From Pseudomonadota bacterium (GTDB taxonomy: Bacteria; Myxococcota_A; UBA9042; GCA-2863065), in NCBI GenBank assembly GCA_005776725.1, contig SXOO01000252.1:1-44245 (forward strand): a DNA stretch of 44,245 nt. The letters are read 5' to 3'. The position numbers and the translations under genes are program-made. Each line of letters begins with the position of its first letter. The stretch's first letter is position 1. The notes under the pieces were generated by a model that searched no databases, was not told the DNA's origin, and saw only the letters and a program-made list of their open reading frames with translations. This document shows, one piece after another, positions 1 to 9,341 of the stretch.

Positions 1-1
1 C

Positions 2-1582
2 AACGTCCGGACCATCGCCGAGATCCCGCGCGTCCTCAGGGTGCCCAACGGACATCATCCGCCTGCGCTGCTCGAGGTGCGTGGCGAGATCTTCATGGAC
101 AAGGCCGCCTTCGCCCGCCTCAACCAGACGCGGGAGGCTCAGGGCGAGGCCCGCTTCAAGAACCCCCGTAACTGCGCCGCAGGCTCGGTGCGCCAGCTGG
201 ACGCGTCCATCACCGCCAGTCGCCCGCTCTCGTTCTACGCGTACGGGGTGGGTGAGGTGCAGGGCATCGAGCTGCCACGCTCGCAGCGCGCGCTGCTGGC
301 GCTGCTCGAGGCGCTGGGCCTGCCCGTGATGAGCCAAGAGATCGTCGTCGTGACCGGTGCAGCGGAGGTGGCCGCTCGTTACCGCGACCTCGGAGAGCGT
401 CGCGCGTCGCTCCCCATGGAGATCGACGGGATGGTGGTGAAGCTCGACGACCGAGCGCTCCAGGACACGCTGGGTCAGGTGGCGAAGTCGCCCCGCTGGG
501 CCGTGGCGATGAAGTTCCCCCCCGAAGAGCGCCAGACCGTCCTCCTCGGCATCCAGCTGAACGTGGGCCGCACGGGGGCCGTCACGCCCGCTGCGGTGCT
601 GGCCCCGGTGTACGTGGGCGGCGTGACGGTCTCGAACGCCACCCTCCACAATGAGGACGAGATCCGGCGCAAGGACCTCCGCATCGGCGACACCGTGGTG
701 GTGCGGCGGGCCGGAGATGTGATCCCGGAGATCGTGGGGCCCCTGCTGGAGCTTCGCCCTCCCGGCGCCGTGGAGTTCGCGATGCCGCGGACGTGTCCCG
801 AGTGCGCCGCGCCTGTGGTGCGCCCCGAGGGCGAGGCCATCGCCCGCTGCTCGAATCCGGTCGACTGCCGCGCGCAGCTCCGAGAGCGGCTCATCCACTG
901 GGGCAGTCGGCGCGCGCTCGACATCGACGGGCTCGGCGAGAAGAGCGTGGATGCGTTCATGGTCATGGGCTACGTGCGCTCGGTGGCCGACCTGTATCGC
1001 TTGGATCTGGCGCAGCTCGTCGACCTCGACCGCTTCGCAGAGAAGTCGGCGCAGAACCTCCTCGACGCCCTGCGCGCGTCCAAGACCCGAGGCCTGGATA
1101 GGTTTCTGTTCGGTCTCGGCATTCGCCACGTGGGTGAGGCCCTCGCCGAGGGGCTGGCCAAGCACTTCGGCACGCTCGAGGCGCTTCGGGCCGCGTCGAC
1201 TGCGGCCCTCCTCGAGGTGCCAGACGTGGGCCCTCGCGTCGCCGCCAGCCTTCGCGCTTTCCTGGACGACCCACACGTCCATAGCCTGCTCGCCGACCTG
1301 TCCGAGCTCGGGGTGGAGCCCACGCCCTTCGTCCTCGAGGAGCGCCCCGCCGGGCCGGACCTCACCGGAGAGACCTGGGTGTTCACGGGTGAGCTCGAGT
1401 CGCTCACACGGGACGAGGCGGAGGCGCTCGTGAAGCGCCTGGGCGGCAAGACCTCGGGCTCCGTGTCGAAGAAGACCACCGTGGTCGTCGCCGGCCCTGG
1501 GGCGGGCAGCAAGGCCACGAAGGCCCGGGAGCTCGGGGTGGCGGTGCTCGACGAAGCGGCCTTCTTGCGACGCTTGAGCTGA
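2..1582 (+). CDS. ligA: NAD+-dependent DNA ligase LigA, 5'-truncated by window edge
   Basis: This enzyme seals nicks in duplex DNA during replication and repair, using NAD+ as the adenylate donor. The reading frame is open from base 2, so the gene begins outside the window; the N-terminal part with the adenylated KxDG lysine is missing. What remains includes the LEVRGEIFM segment and MEIDGMVVKLDD of the nucleotidyltransferase domain. Then come the OB-fold (around NVGRTGAVTPAA), a four-cysteine zinc finger (CPEC followed by CSNPVDC), helix-hairpin-helix repeats (DIDGLGEKS, GLGIRHVGEALA, VPDVGPRVA) and a C-terminal BRCT domain starting near DLTGETWVFTG. This order is diagnostic for bacterial LigA. 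The stop is TGA at 1580-1582. No intrinsic terminator is obvious downstream. Confidence 0.97.
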   Translation, partial: NVRTIAEIPRVLRVPNGHHPPALLEVRGEIFMDKAAFARLNQTREAQGEARFKNPRNCAAGSVRQLDASITASRPLSFYAYGVGEVQGIELPRSQRALLALLEALGLPVMSQEIVVVTGAAEVAARYRDLGERRASLPMEIDGMVVKLDDRALQDTLGQVAKSPRWAVAMKFPPEERQTVLLGIQLNVGRTGAVTPAAVLAPVYVGGVTVSNATLHNEDEIRRKDLRIGDTVVVRRAGDVIPEIVGPLLELRPPGAVEFAMPRTCPECAAPVVRPEGEAIARCSNPVDCRAQLRERLIHWGSRRALDIDGLGEKSVDAFMVMGYVRSVADLYRLDLAQLVDLDRFAEKSAQNLLDALRASKTRGLDRFLFGLGIRHVGEALAEGLAKHFGTLEALRAASTAALLEVPDVGPRVAASLRAFLDDPHVHSLLADLSELGVEPTPFVLEERPAGPDLTGETWVFTGELESLTRDEAEALVKRLGGKTSGSVSKKTTVVVAGPGAGSKATKARELGVAVLDEAAFLRRLS

Positions 1583-1708
1583 GCTCGCCGCCCCGCCACC
1601 AGACTACCTGCGGGCCCGCCCGACTCCCCAGGCCCTCCGCCCTTTGCGTCCGCGTCGCCCCATCCCGGCAGGCGCGACCCGGGCGGGCTCGTCCGGCAGG
1701 CGTCAACG

Positions 1709-1736
1709 TTGCACGAGCCCACACTACGAGTAGTCT
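1709..1736 (+). promoter_or_regulatory. Possible sigma70-type promoter for receiver gene
   Basis: TTGCAC at 1709-1714 and TAGTCT at 1731-1736 are separated by 16 bases and lie about 180 bases ahead of the receiver-gene start. The -35 match is good and the -10 match is weak (three of six). It is offered only as the best candidate in this intergenic stretch. Confidence 0.3.
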
Positions 1737-1813
1737 AGCCGACGGCCTCCTCGACTACGGGTCGGGCACGCCTGACCGCGCGGGCGCTGGGTTACGGGCG
1801 CTTAATTGCCCCT

Positions 1814-1830
1814 CCGGGTGGACCACCCGG
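1814..1830. promoter_or_regulatory. Perfect 17-base palindrome, possible operator
   Basis: CCGGGTGG, one central A, and CCACCCGG form a perfect inverted repeat. The right-facing half with its centre (CCGGGTGGTCC) recurs at 1892-1902, immediately upstream of the GGAGG ribosome binding site. A palindrome plus a repeated half-site in a promoter region is typical of a regulator-binding site. Which protein binds is unknown; autoregulation by a neighbouring system is a guess. Confidence 0.4.
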
Positions 1831-1918
1831 TGACAACGGCGCCCAAGAGGCTAGGCTGCCGCGGAGGTGCGTTCAACCGGCACCCGGGCGTCCGGGTGGT
1901 CCCCCCCGGAGGTACCCT

Positions 1919-2296
1919 GTGGCTCGAGTCTTGGTGATCGACGATGACGAAGATGTTCGGGACGTGGTGCTGACCGCCCTGGAGCTGCGCGGACACGACG
2001 GCACCGCCGCCTGCGACGGCGCTAGCGGGCTGGCGGCGGTGCGGGCCCACACCCCGGACGTTGTGTTGCTCGACTGTCGGATGCCGGGGCTCGATGGCCC
2101 AGGAGTCCTGGCGGCGATGCAGGCCGACCCGCTGCTCAGGAGGGTCCCCGTCGTCTTCATGACCGCCGACGGAGGCGAGGAGGCGAAGGCGAGCTACCTC
2201 ACGCAGGGCGCGACTGACGTGCTCGAGAAGCCGTTCGAGCCGCTGGCGCTGCTGGAGCTGGTGCGCTCGATCACCGCGGGCAAGCGGCTTGACTGA
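1919..2296 (+). CDS. Stand-alone receiver-domain response regulator (CheY-like)
   Basis: This is a 125-residue single-domain receiver that would be phosphorylated on aspartate by a histidine kinase not encoded nearby. It has the acidic pair (VIDDDEDV), the phosphoacceptor Asp in VVLLDCRMPG, the conserved Thr in VVFMTADGG and the Lys-Pro of VLEKPFEPLALLELV. It has no output domain, so it must act through protein contact or phosphorelay. The GTG start at 1919 is preceded by GGAGG (1908-1912) at six bases. The giant ATPase gene begins 72 bases downstream on the same strand, so the two may be cotranscribed and the receiver could regulate that ATPase, which is inference from position alone. Confidence 0.93.
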   Translation: MARVLVIDDDEDVRDVVLTALELRGHDGTAACDGASGLAAVRAHTPDVVLLDCRMPGLDGPGVLAAMQADPLLRRVPVVFMTADGGEEAKASYLTQGATDVLEKPFEPLALLELVRSITAGKRLD

Positions 2297-2368
2297 GACC
2301 CGGTCGGCGCTCCACTTGGGAGCCCAGGAGGGCCGCGCGACCACCTCGCCCGGCCCGGGAGCTGAAGC

Positions 2369-5300
2369 GTGAGCGCCAACCAAGAGCAACCGGGCGTCGA
2401 ACGCGGAGCCTACGAGGTCCTCGCCGAGCGGCTCGCCGCTGGCGGGCGGACGCTCGCGGACGCCGCCCGGTCGCTCAACCTACGACGCGCCGAGCGCTTT
2501 GGCGCCACCGAGCTGAAGGTCACGGGCGCTGAGCGCCTGCGCACAGAGCACAACAGCGTCGCTCGCGACGCGGCGGCGCTCGGCGACCGCCTCGTCGTGG
2601 GCTACCACGTCTTCATGGGGCTCAAGTCCGAGCTCAGCGTGAACGACGTGCTGCAGGTCGTGTCTCTCCAGAGCCCCGGCGAGGTGCTCGCGGATGGCGG
2701 TGGGCTCTTCGAGCCGAAGTTCCTCAGCGAGTTCAAGGAGCTTCACCAGTACTACAAGGACGCCCGCCTCGCGTCGGTGCGGCGCGGGCCCACCCGGCTG
2801 TGGGCAGCGTTCCAGGTAGGCCGCGAGTCCACCGACCAGCGCGCTTTCCGGTGGTCCGTCGATCGCCAGAACCGAAGCACCTACCTCGACGCTCGGGGCG
2901 AGCGCGACACTCAGCTCCCGCCGGCGCACGACTTCCAGTGGACCCTGGCCACGCGGGAGAACCACGTCAAAGGCACGCACCCGCACGTGAGCGTGCTCGA
3001 CGAGGTGTTCGTAGAGTGCGTGGGCGGGGACCTCACCGTGAAGGTGGAGAACAACACCGCGAGCGGCGAGGGGATCTACTCGGAGCCTGTCGAGGACCCC
3101 CTTCAGACCCTGGACGACGGCCGATACGAGTTCGCTCGGGCTGGCAAGCTGGTGCTCCTCAAGATCCAGCCCTACCGAGAGCCGGCCCCTCGGTACCTCG
3201 TCTACAACCCGCTCAGCCGGAAGGTGTGGCGGCTGGACGGCATCGGCGACTCGTGTGTTCAGCTCCCGGAGGACCACGGCATCGTGTTCCCAGGGGGCTA
3301 CGTCCTCGAGACGGGCGAGGTCCGCACCTTCGACCTGCCGGGCGCGCGCCTTCGGATCGAGCGGGTCGTAAGGTCGCCCAACGGCGAAGACGTGCTCTAC
3401 GGCTTCGGCGTGGTGGGCGACGTCGATTCCGCCGGGCCTCGCTACGCGCTGTGCGTCTACAACCTCATCCGGCGCGAGATGGCGGCGCCGATCGTCTGCC
3501 AGGGCTACGCCTTGTTCGACGACGGCCGCCTGGTCGTGCTGCGCGGCACGCCGGAGCCGACCCGGGTGCACGAGCTGCAGATCTGGACCACGCCGTTCAC
3601 CTCGGCCGAGTTTCACGCGTCAAGGCCGCGCGGCGAAGGCCTCCTGGACCGTATCGGCAACGCCGACCTCGTTCGGGGCGTGTCCGAGTGCTTCGCGCTC
3701 GCGCGGCTCACCGCTGAGCAGGCCGCTGCCGGGCCGAGCGTCACCCGGGCCGTGTACGAGACCGTGGCCAAGGCGGCTCAGCGCGCCCTTGACGCGCACC
3801 ACTGGGTCGACGACACCGAGGTTGCGACTCTGGCGGGCACGCCGCTCGGGGCGGGGATTCGCGCCATCCGCGACACAGCCACGGTCGTGCTCGACGAGTT
3901 CGACAAGGTCGAAGCGCTCCGTCGCGCCGCCGTGGGCGTGCTCGACACCCTCCGGAAGGACACCGCGGACCGCCTACGGTCGCTGCGCCCCGAGGGCTGG
4001 CGCGTGGCGGACGACTTCGTCACGGCGCTGGCGGACCTGCGGCGCCTCCGGGGGCGAATCCTCGCGGCCAGGGACGTGAGATATCTCGACCTCGCAGGCC
4101 TCGACAAGCTCGAGGGCGAGGTCCGGGGCCGGTTCGAGGACGTCTCGCGGCGCACAGCCGCCTTCCTCGCAGGGGCCGGTGCGCTCGCCCCTTATCTCCA
4201 GGGAGTGGAGCAGCTTGGCGCGCGGGGCGGTGGCGCCACCAAGGCCAAGGAGTGCGAGGCGGCGGCCAAGGAGCTGTCGGCGCTTCAGGAGAAGCTGGAG
4301 CTGTTGGCCGAGCTGGCTGCGTCTTTGGGGGCCGACGACGCCGTGCAGCGCACCGCGATCCTCACCCAGACGGGGGAGGTGTTCGCCGCGCTCAACCGGA
4401 CCCGCGCCGGGATTGAGAACCGTCGGCGGTCGCTCGGGCGCGAGGAGCACACGGCGGCGTTCCAGGCCGAGCTCATGCTGGTGTCGCAGAGCCTCGCGGC
4501 GGCCGTAGCAGCTGCCGACACGCCCGAACGGGCCGAGGAGCAGCGGAGCCGGCTGTTGCTGCGCATCGAGGAGCTGGAGGGCCGCTTCGCGGACGTCCCC
4601 GAGTTCGTCGAGCAGCTGGGGCTGCGACGCGAGGAGGCTTCGGAGACGCTCGATCGTCGGCGCGAAGAGCTGCTGTCCGACCGGCGCCGGCGCGCCGAGG
4701 CGATCTGGTCCAGCGGTGAGCGTCTGCTCGCCGCCATCCGCAAGAAGGCCTTCACGCTGGGCGGACGCGAGGACCTCGAGGGGTACTTCGCATCGGACGC
4801 GCTCGTCGCCAAGGCACGGGAGCTTCCGGAGCGTCTGCGCCAGCTCGGTGACGCCGTTCGTGGCGACGAGTTCGAGGGGCGCCTCACCTCCCTGGAAGCG
4901 GAGGCTGGCCGCGCGCTCCGCGACAAGGCGGAGCTCTTCGAGGAGGGCGGGGCGGTCATTCGCCTCGGCCGACACCGCTTTGCGGTCAACACCCAGGCCT
5001 TCGACCTCACGCTCGTGCCGCGCGGCGACGGCCTCGCGTTCCACCTCGCCGGCACCGACTACTACGACCCCGTCACCGACCCCGAGTTCCTGGCCACCCG
5101 GCCCTTCTGGGATCAGTCCGTCGCCAGCGAGACCCCCGGCCCGAAGGGGGTGTACCGCTCGGTGACGCTAGCGGTGGCTATCCTCCGGGAGGCCGACGCC
5201 GCGGGCCGCCTAGAGGCCCTCGGGGCCGAAGTGCTCGAGCCGGCCAGGCTGCTCGCAACGGTCCGCGCCGCAGCACAGAACCGCCTCGACGAAGGGTACG

Positions 5301-7756
5301 ACCGCGGCGTTCACGACGAAGACGCAGCCAAGATCCTGAGCGCGCTCGTGCCGGCGTGGCGGGGGGCCGGCTTGCTCCGCTTCAGCCCGGCGGCGCGGGC
5401 GGTGGCGCAGTGGGTGCTCGCGCGTTGGGAGGGCGCCCAGTCCGACGAGCGCGGGCTCGGCGCGTGGTCGCCGTCTACCCTCGCCAGCGTCGCCGGTCCC
5501 CCTGCCTCCGGCGGGGCGGCCTCGAAGGGGCACCTCGGCCAGCGCGCGCGTAGCCTGGCTAGAGCACGCGCCTTGTTCGGCGGTGCCGGTCCCACGGCGC
5601 TCATCCCCGAGCTGCGGGCCGAGATCGAAGCGCTCGTCGCGGACGAGCGGCTCCCCACGCTCGCCCAGGCTGTGCTGGACGCGGCGGCCGAGGTGCTCGC
5701 GCTTCAGCTGGCCGACGGCAAGGTGCCGATGTCCGCGGAGGCTCTCGAGCTACGCGACGCGTTCGTCAGGGCCGCGGGCAATCCACCACCGCTAGACGAG
5801 ATCACTGGGCTCGGACGGCGCCTCGAGGCCGCGCGGGGATGGGTCGAGGCCTTCGTCGAGCGGCACGCCCCAGGCAGCGCCGCCTTCGTCCCCGAGGTGG
5901 CGGTGTTGTTGGCAGCGCCCAACGTCCCGCGCACCCCGAACGTCACCCGCCTCACGCTGGAGATCAGCGGCCTCGTCGGACAACACGACAGGCTCGAAGG
6001 CGGTGTACTCAAGGGCCGCCTCGACGAGCTGGTCGGGGAGGCCGTGAACCTCCTCGACGTCCGCATGCCCGCGTACCGGCAGTTCCTGGCGCAGCGGACC
6101 GCCCTCTTGGGCGCCGAGCGCGCCCGCCTCAGGCTCGAAGAGCTTCGCCCCAAGCCCATGAGCGGCTTTGTGCGCAACCGCCTCCTCGATGAGGTGTACC
6201 TGCCCCTCATCGGCGAGAACCTGGCCAAGCAGATGGGCACGGCCGGCGGGGACAAGCGGACGGACCGGATGGGCCTCCTTCTCCTGATCTCCCCGCCTGG
6301 CTACGGCAAGACCACGCTAATGGAGTACGTGGCCAGTCGGCTCGGGTTGGTCTTTGTCAAAGTCAACGGCCCCGCCCTCGGCCACGGCGTGACGTCACTC
6401 GACCCTTCGGAGTGCGCAGAGGCCACGGCCCGGCAGGAGGTGGAGCGCATCAACCTGGGTCTCGAGATGGGCGCCAACGCCATGCTCTACCTGGACGACA
6501 TCCAGCACACGAGCCCGGAGCTGCTGCAGAAGTTCATCTCGGTGTCAGACGCCCAGCGCAAGATCGAGTCCGTGTGGAAGGGGCGTACCCGCACGGTCGA
6601 CCTTCGCGGGAAGCGCTTCGTCGTGTGCATGGCCGGCAATCCCTACACCGAGTCGGGGGAGCTCTTCCGGATCCCCGACATGCTCGCGAACCGCGCCGAC
6701 GTCCACAACCTCGGCGACGTCGTAGGCGGCCGCGAGGACCTGTTCGCGCTGTCGTACCTCGAGAACGCGATCACACAGAACACCAGCCTCGCTCCGATCG
6801 CGTCTCGCGGGATTGAGGACCTACAGGTGTTCATTCGCAAGGCGGACGGTGAGGAGGTGGCCGAGAGCGCCCTGCAGCACGCGTGGACGCGCGGCGAGGT
6901 CGACGACATCGTCGCGGTGCTGCGCCGGATGCGCTCGATCCAGCGCCTCCTGCTCGAGGTGAACAAGGCTTACATCGCGTCGGCGTCCATGGCCGAGGCC
7001 AACCGCACAGAGCCCGCTTTCAAGCTGCAGGGCAGCTACCGCAACATGGCGAAGCTGGCTTCCCGCGTGGTGCCCGTGATGAACGACCAGGAGCTCTCGC
7101 AGCTCATCACGGACCACTACCGGAGCGAGGCGCAGACCTTGGCGACAGGCGCAGAAGCCAACCTCCTGCGACTCGCGCGAATTCGCGGGATCAACACGAC
7201 CGAGGACGACGAGCGCTGGGCGCACCTCTGTGCGGTACTGGCCCGCCAGCAGCGCACGGGCGGGGGCGACGGCGACCCCGCGTCGCGGATGGTGGGGATG
7301 TTGTCAGACGTCGCCGACGGCCTCCGGTCGATCCACGGCGAGCTGAAAGACGGGCGGAGGGGCCCGGTCGAGCCGCTCGGTCCGCACGTGGAGCGCCTCG
7401 CGGGCGCGATCGGCGACATGGCCGTGAACGTCCAGGTCACCAGCCCGCCCCCGCCCGGGGTCGCGGCGCTCATCGACAAGCAGGTGCAGGTAGTGGAGCA
7501 GGGGCTCGTGCCCACGCTGCGCGCCACCGCGCACCTGATGAATCAGAACCAGGAGATCTGGCAGCGCCTTGGCGAGCTCACGTCGGCGCTGGGGCTCCTA
7601 CGGGAGCAGCTCTCGGAGCTGCCCGAAGCCTCGCCGAGCGGGCGCCAAGGGGCGGTAGGCCGCGCCCCGGGTCCGAACCGTGACACGGGTGGCCCGAGTG
7701 ACCTGCCGCCAGCGGGGGCGAGTCCTCGCGACGAGCGAGACGACACCGGTTCTTGA
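2369..7756 (+). CDS. Giant AAA+ ATPase, DUF3686 / 'DNA repair ATPase'-like
   Basis: This is a 1795-residue cytoplasmic protein. It starts with a conserved block (residues 1-150), followed by a beta-rich, propeller-like region to about residue 440. A long Arg/Glu/Ala-rich helical and coiled-coil middle runs from about 480 to 880. The AAA+ module sits near the C-terminus: Walker A PPGYGKTT (residues 1309-1316, Lys1314), Walker B LYLDDIQ (Asp1376, Asp1377) and an Asn sensor in VCMAGNPYTES. Size and architecture resemble large proteins annotated as DNA repair ATPases with a DUF3686 region; the repair role is traditional and weakly supported. The last 50 residues are low complexity, rich in Pro, Gly and Ser. 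The GTG start at 2369 has only a weak ribosome binding site. A receiver gene lies upstream and a glycosyltransferase downstream. Confidence 0.85.
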   Translation: MSANQEQPGVERGAYEVLAERLAAGGRTLADAARSLNLRRAERFGATELKVTGAERLRTEHNSVARDAAALGDRLVVGYHVFMGLKSELSVNDVLQVVSLQSPGEVLADGGGLFEPKFLSEFKELHQYYKDARLASVRRGPTRLWAAFQVGRESTDQRAFRWSVDRQNRSTYLDARGERDTQLPPAHDFQWTLATRENHVKGTHPHVSVLDEVFVECVGGDLTVKVENNTASGEGIYSEPVEDPLQTLDDGRYEFARAGKLVLLKIQPYREPAPRYLVYNPLSRKVWRLDGIGDSCVQLPEDHGIVFPGGYVLETGEVRTFDLPGARLRIERVVRSPNGEDVLYGFGVVGDVDSAGPRYALCVYNLIRREMAAPIVCQGYALFDDGRLVVLRGTPEPTRVHELQIWTTPFTSAEFHASRPRGEGLLDRIGNADLVRGVSECFALARLTAEQAAAGPSVTRAVYETVAKAAQRALDAHHWVDDTEVATLAGTPLGAGIRAIRDTATVVLDEFDKVEALRRAAVGVLDTLRKDTADRLRSLRPEGWRVADDFVTALADLRRLRGRILAARDVRYLDLAGLDKLEGEVRGRFEDVSRRTAAFLAGAGALAPYLQGVEQLGARGGGATKAKECEAAAKELSALQEKLELLAELAASLGADDAVQRTAILTQTGEVFAALNRTRAGIENRRRSLGREEHTAAFQAELMLVSQSLAAAVAAADTPERAEEQRSRLLLRIEELEGRFADVPEFVEQLGLRREEASETLDRRREELLSDRRRRAEAIWSSGERLLAAIRKKAFTLGGREDLEGYFASDALVAKARELPERLRQLGDAVRGDEFEGRLTSLEAEAGRALRDKAELFEEGGAVIRLGRHRFAVNTQAFDLTLVPRGDGLAFHLAGTDYYDPVTDPEFLATRPFWDQSVASETPGPKGVYRSVTLAVAILREADAAGRLEALGAEVLEPARLLATVRAAAQNRLDEGYDRGVHDEDAAKILSALVPAWRGAGLLRFSPAARAVAQWVLARWEGAQSDERGLGAWSPSTLASVAGPPASGGAASKGHLGQRARSLARARALFGGAGPTALIPELRAEIEALVADERLPTLAQAVLDAAAEVLALQLADGKVPMSAEALELRDAFVRAAGNPPPLDEITGLGRRLEAARGWVEAFVERHAPGSAAFVPEVAVLLAAPNVPRTPNVTRLTLEISGLVGQHDRLEGGVLKGRLDELVGEAVNLLDVRMPAYRQFLAQRTALLGAERARLRLEELRPKPMSGFVRNRLLDEVYLPLIGENLAKQMGTAGGDKRTDRMGLLLLISPPGYGKTTLMEYVASRLGLVFVKVNGPALGHGVTSLDPSECAEATARQEVERINLGLEMGANAMLYLDDIQHTSPELLQKFISVSDAQRKIESVWKGRTRTVDLRGKRFVVCMAGNPYTESGELFRIPDMLANRADVHNLGDVVGGREDLFALSYLENAITQNTSLAPIASRGIEDLQVFIRKADGEEVAESALQHAWTRGEVDDIVAVLRRMRSIQRLLLEVNKAYIASASMAEANRTEPAFKLQGSYRNMAKLASRVVPVMNDQELSQLITDHYRSEAQTLATGAEANLLRLARIRGINTTEDDERWAHLCAVLARQQRTGGGDGDPASRMVGMLSDVADGLRSIHGELKDGRRGPVEPLGPHVERLAGAIGDMAVNVQVTSPPPPGVAALIDKQVQVVEQGLVPTLRATAHLMNQNQEIWQRLGELTSALGLLREQLSELPEASPSGRQGAVGRAPGPNRDTGGPSDLPPAGASPRDERDDTGS

Positions 7757-7799
7757 CCCCGGGGCCGACGGGGGCTAACCACGTCGGACCGGAGGGCTC

Positions 7800-8519
7800 G
7801 TGTACGGCCGGAAGACGGTAGCGGTGGTGGTCCCGGCGTTCAATGAGGAGCGCCTGATAGGGCGGACGGTGTCCGAGCTGCCGCGGTACGTCGATCACGT
7901 GTTCGTCGTGGACGACGGCTCGCGAGATGGAACCAGCGCGGTGGCGCGCGCGGAAGGCGGCGAGCGGACGCGCGTAATCCGGCACACCCGAAATCGAGGC
8001 GTCGGTGCGGCCATCGCCACCGGCTACCGAGCAGCGCTCGCTGCCGGCGCTGACATCGCAGTGGTGGTGGGCGGTGACGCCCAGATGGACCCAAGCGAGA
8101 TGGATCGGCTGATCGAGCCTATCGCCGCTGGCACCGCCGACTACGTCAAGGGTAACCGCCTCGGGCACCGTGAGGTGTCGCAGCGCATGCCTCGGGCGCG
8201 ACAGCTGGCGAACCGGGTGTTGACCGAGTTGACCCGCGTCGCGGTGGGCCAGCCTGTGAACGACTCGCAGTGCGGGTACGCCGCCATCTCGCGCCGCGCG
8301 CTGGAGCGCCTGCCGCTCGAGCGGCTCTGGCCACGCTACGGCTATCCCAACGACCTACTCGGGCTCCTTGCCGCCCGCGGGCTGCGCACCGCCGATCGGC
8401 CCGTTAGCCCGATCTACGGCGACGAGGTCTCAGGGATCAACCCGGTGACCATCGGACCCACGCTCGCTTACGTCTTGGCACGCACCTGGATCCGACGACG
8501 CCTCTCACCGCGGGTCTGA
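7800..8519 (+). CDS. Family 2 glycosyltransferase, dolichol-phosphate mannosyltransferase-like
   Basis: This 239-residue GT-A fold enzyme probably transfers a sugar from a nucleotide sugar to a lipid phosphate or glycan. The N-terminus shows VVVPAFNEERLIGRTVSELP, then FVVDDGSRDGTS and the RNRGVGAAIATGYRAALA segment typical of the DPM1/ArnC-type family. In place of the usual DxD it has VVVGGDAQMDPSEM. There is no membrane anchor, unlike ArnC or GtrB; the C-terminus ends in an Arg-rich helix. GTG at 7800 follows a GGAGG at 7791-7795. It lies 43 bases after the giant ATPase and is probably cotranscribed with it. Donor and acceptor cannot be told from sequence. Confidence 0.88.
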   Translation: MYGRKTVAVVVPAFNEERLIGRTVSELPRYVDHVFVVDDGSRDGTSAVARAEGGERTRVIRHTRNRGVGAAIATGYRAALAAGADIAVVVGGDAQMDPSEMDRLIEPIAAGTADYVKGNRLGHREVSQRMPRARQLANRVLTELTRVAVGQPVNDSQCGYAAISRRALERLPLERLWPRYGYPNDLLGLLAARGLRTADRPVSPIYGDEVSGINPVTIGPTLAYVLARTWIRRRLSPRV

Positions 8520-8535
8520 GCGGCGGGGCGCGGGC

Positions 8536-9024
8536 CTACTTCTTTACGGCGGTGAACCAGCAGGGGTCCACGGCGCCGAGGCCCACGGCGGCGCAGGTGC
8601 CATCGAGGTGCTCGCCGTCGAAGAAGCCCTGGCACCGCTGACCGTCGTTCAGCACCAGCATGAAGCCGCTGTCTTCCGCCCACGCCGCGGCGCCCACGAT
8701 GAGCGGGCTGGGCCCAGTGACCTGATACTGGCACGACCCGACGGCGCTGAACTTCAGCTCTACGGCCTCCGCGGTGCGGCAGTCAGCGAACAGCCAAGTA
8801 CCGGCCAACCAGTCGCAGCCCGAGACCACGGTGTAGGTCGGCGCGTCCGATGGTTCGGACGTATCCGGCTCCTCCGACGTATCGGCCACCGGATCGACCG
8901 TGGTGTCTTCGGGCTCCGAGGCGTCGTCCGCAGGGGCGGACAGGGCGTCGGCGTTCTTATTGTTGATGTCGCAGGCCGCGGCCCCGAGGACCAGCGCCAA
9001 CGGGGCGGCCGGAAGGCGATACAC
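8536..9024 (-). CDS. Small secreted lipoprotein, unknown function
   Basis: This is a 162-residue predicted lipoprotein starting at GTG 9024. The N-terminus MYRLPAAPLALVLGAAAC ends in a lipobox-like AAAC at Cys18, followed by a spacer rich in Ala, Asp, Glu, Ser and Thr (to about residue 65). Such acidic linkers are common in Myxococcota lipoproteins. The folded part has several Cys (GCDW, ADCRT, SCQY, RCQG, TCAA, PCWF), suggesting disulfides and an extracytoplasmic location. The frame stays open further upstream, but that part lies across the cytochrome gene; the start chosen is five bases past the cytochrome stop and gives a proper signal peptide. I recognise no family. Confidence 0.7.
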   Translation of the reverse strand: MYRLPAAPLALVLGAAACDINNKNADALSAPADDASEPEDTTVDPVADTSEEPDTSEPSDAPTYTVVSGCDWLAGTWLFADCRTAEAVELKFSAVGSCQYQVTGPSPLIVGAAAWAEDSGFMLVLNDGQRCQGFFDGEHLDGTCAAVGLGAVDPCWFTAVKK

Positions 9025-9029
9025 GCCGC

Positions 9030-9341
9030 TCAGGGCGTGGCGGGAGCGGGCGGCGGCGCCGGGGGCTTCGGCAGCTTCGAGATCGCGTCCGAGACCGCGT
9101 CGATGTCCGCCGGGGTCATGGCCTTGGAGATGGCTGTCATCGGCTTCGGGATCTTGGTGGTGAGCGAGGCCTTGAGCTTGGCGACTGCCTCGCCGGCGAT
9201 CGCGGGCGCCTTGGCCTTGCCTGCGAGCTCCGGCCCGTGGCAGGTCTTGCACTTGGCCACCCAGTCGGTCTTCGGCGGTTCCTCGGCGAGGGCGGCCGAC
9301 GAGAAGAGCAGGGCGAACGGCACGATGAGCAGCTTCTTCAT
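9030..9341 (-). CDS. Small periplasmic class I c-type cytochrome
   Basis: This is a 103-residue single-heme cytochrome. Residues 1-19 form a Sec signal peptide (MKKLLIVPFALLFSSAALA) and the heme attachment site is CKTCH at residues 31-35. Downstream are methionines in KPMTAISKAMTPADID, one of which would be the distal ligand, then the usual C-terminal helix (IDAVSDAISKLPKP). The last 12 residues are a Pro/Ala tail. It would carry electrons in the periplasm; its partners are not in the window. The ATG at 9341 is well placed with AGACC upstream but no strong ribosome binding site. The lipoprotein gene begins five bases after its stop, so the two are likely translated together. Confidence 0.9.
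   Translation of the reverse strand: MKKLLIVPFALLFSSAALAEEPPKTDWVAKCKTCHGPELAGKAKAPAIAGEAVAKLKASLTTKIPKPMTAISKAMTPADIDAVSDAISKLPKPPAPPPAPATP

Larger units (their letters stand above)
1583..1918. other. Intergenic region between ligA and the receiver gene
   Basis: These 336 bases carry no convincing gene on either strand. They hold a possible promoter (1709-1736), a 17-base palindrome (1814-1830) and a repeat of half of that palindrome (1892-1902) just ahead of the ribosome binding site of the next gene. I see no tRNA or small-ORF signal. Confidence 0.6.
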
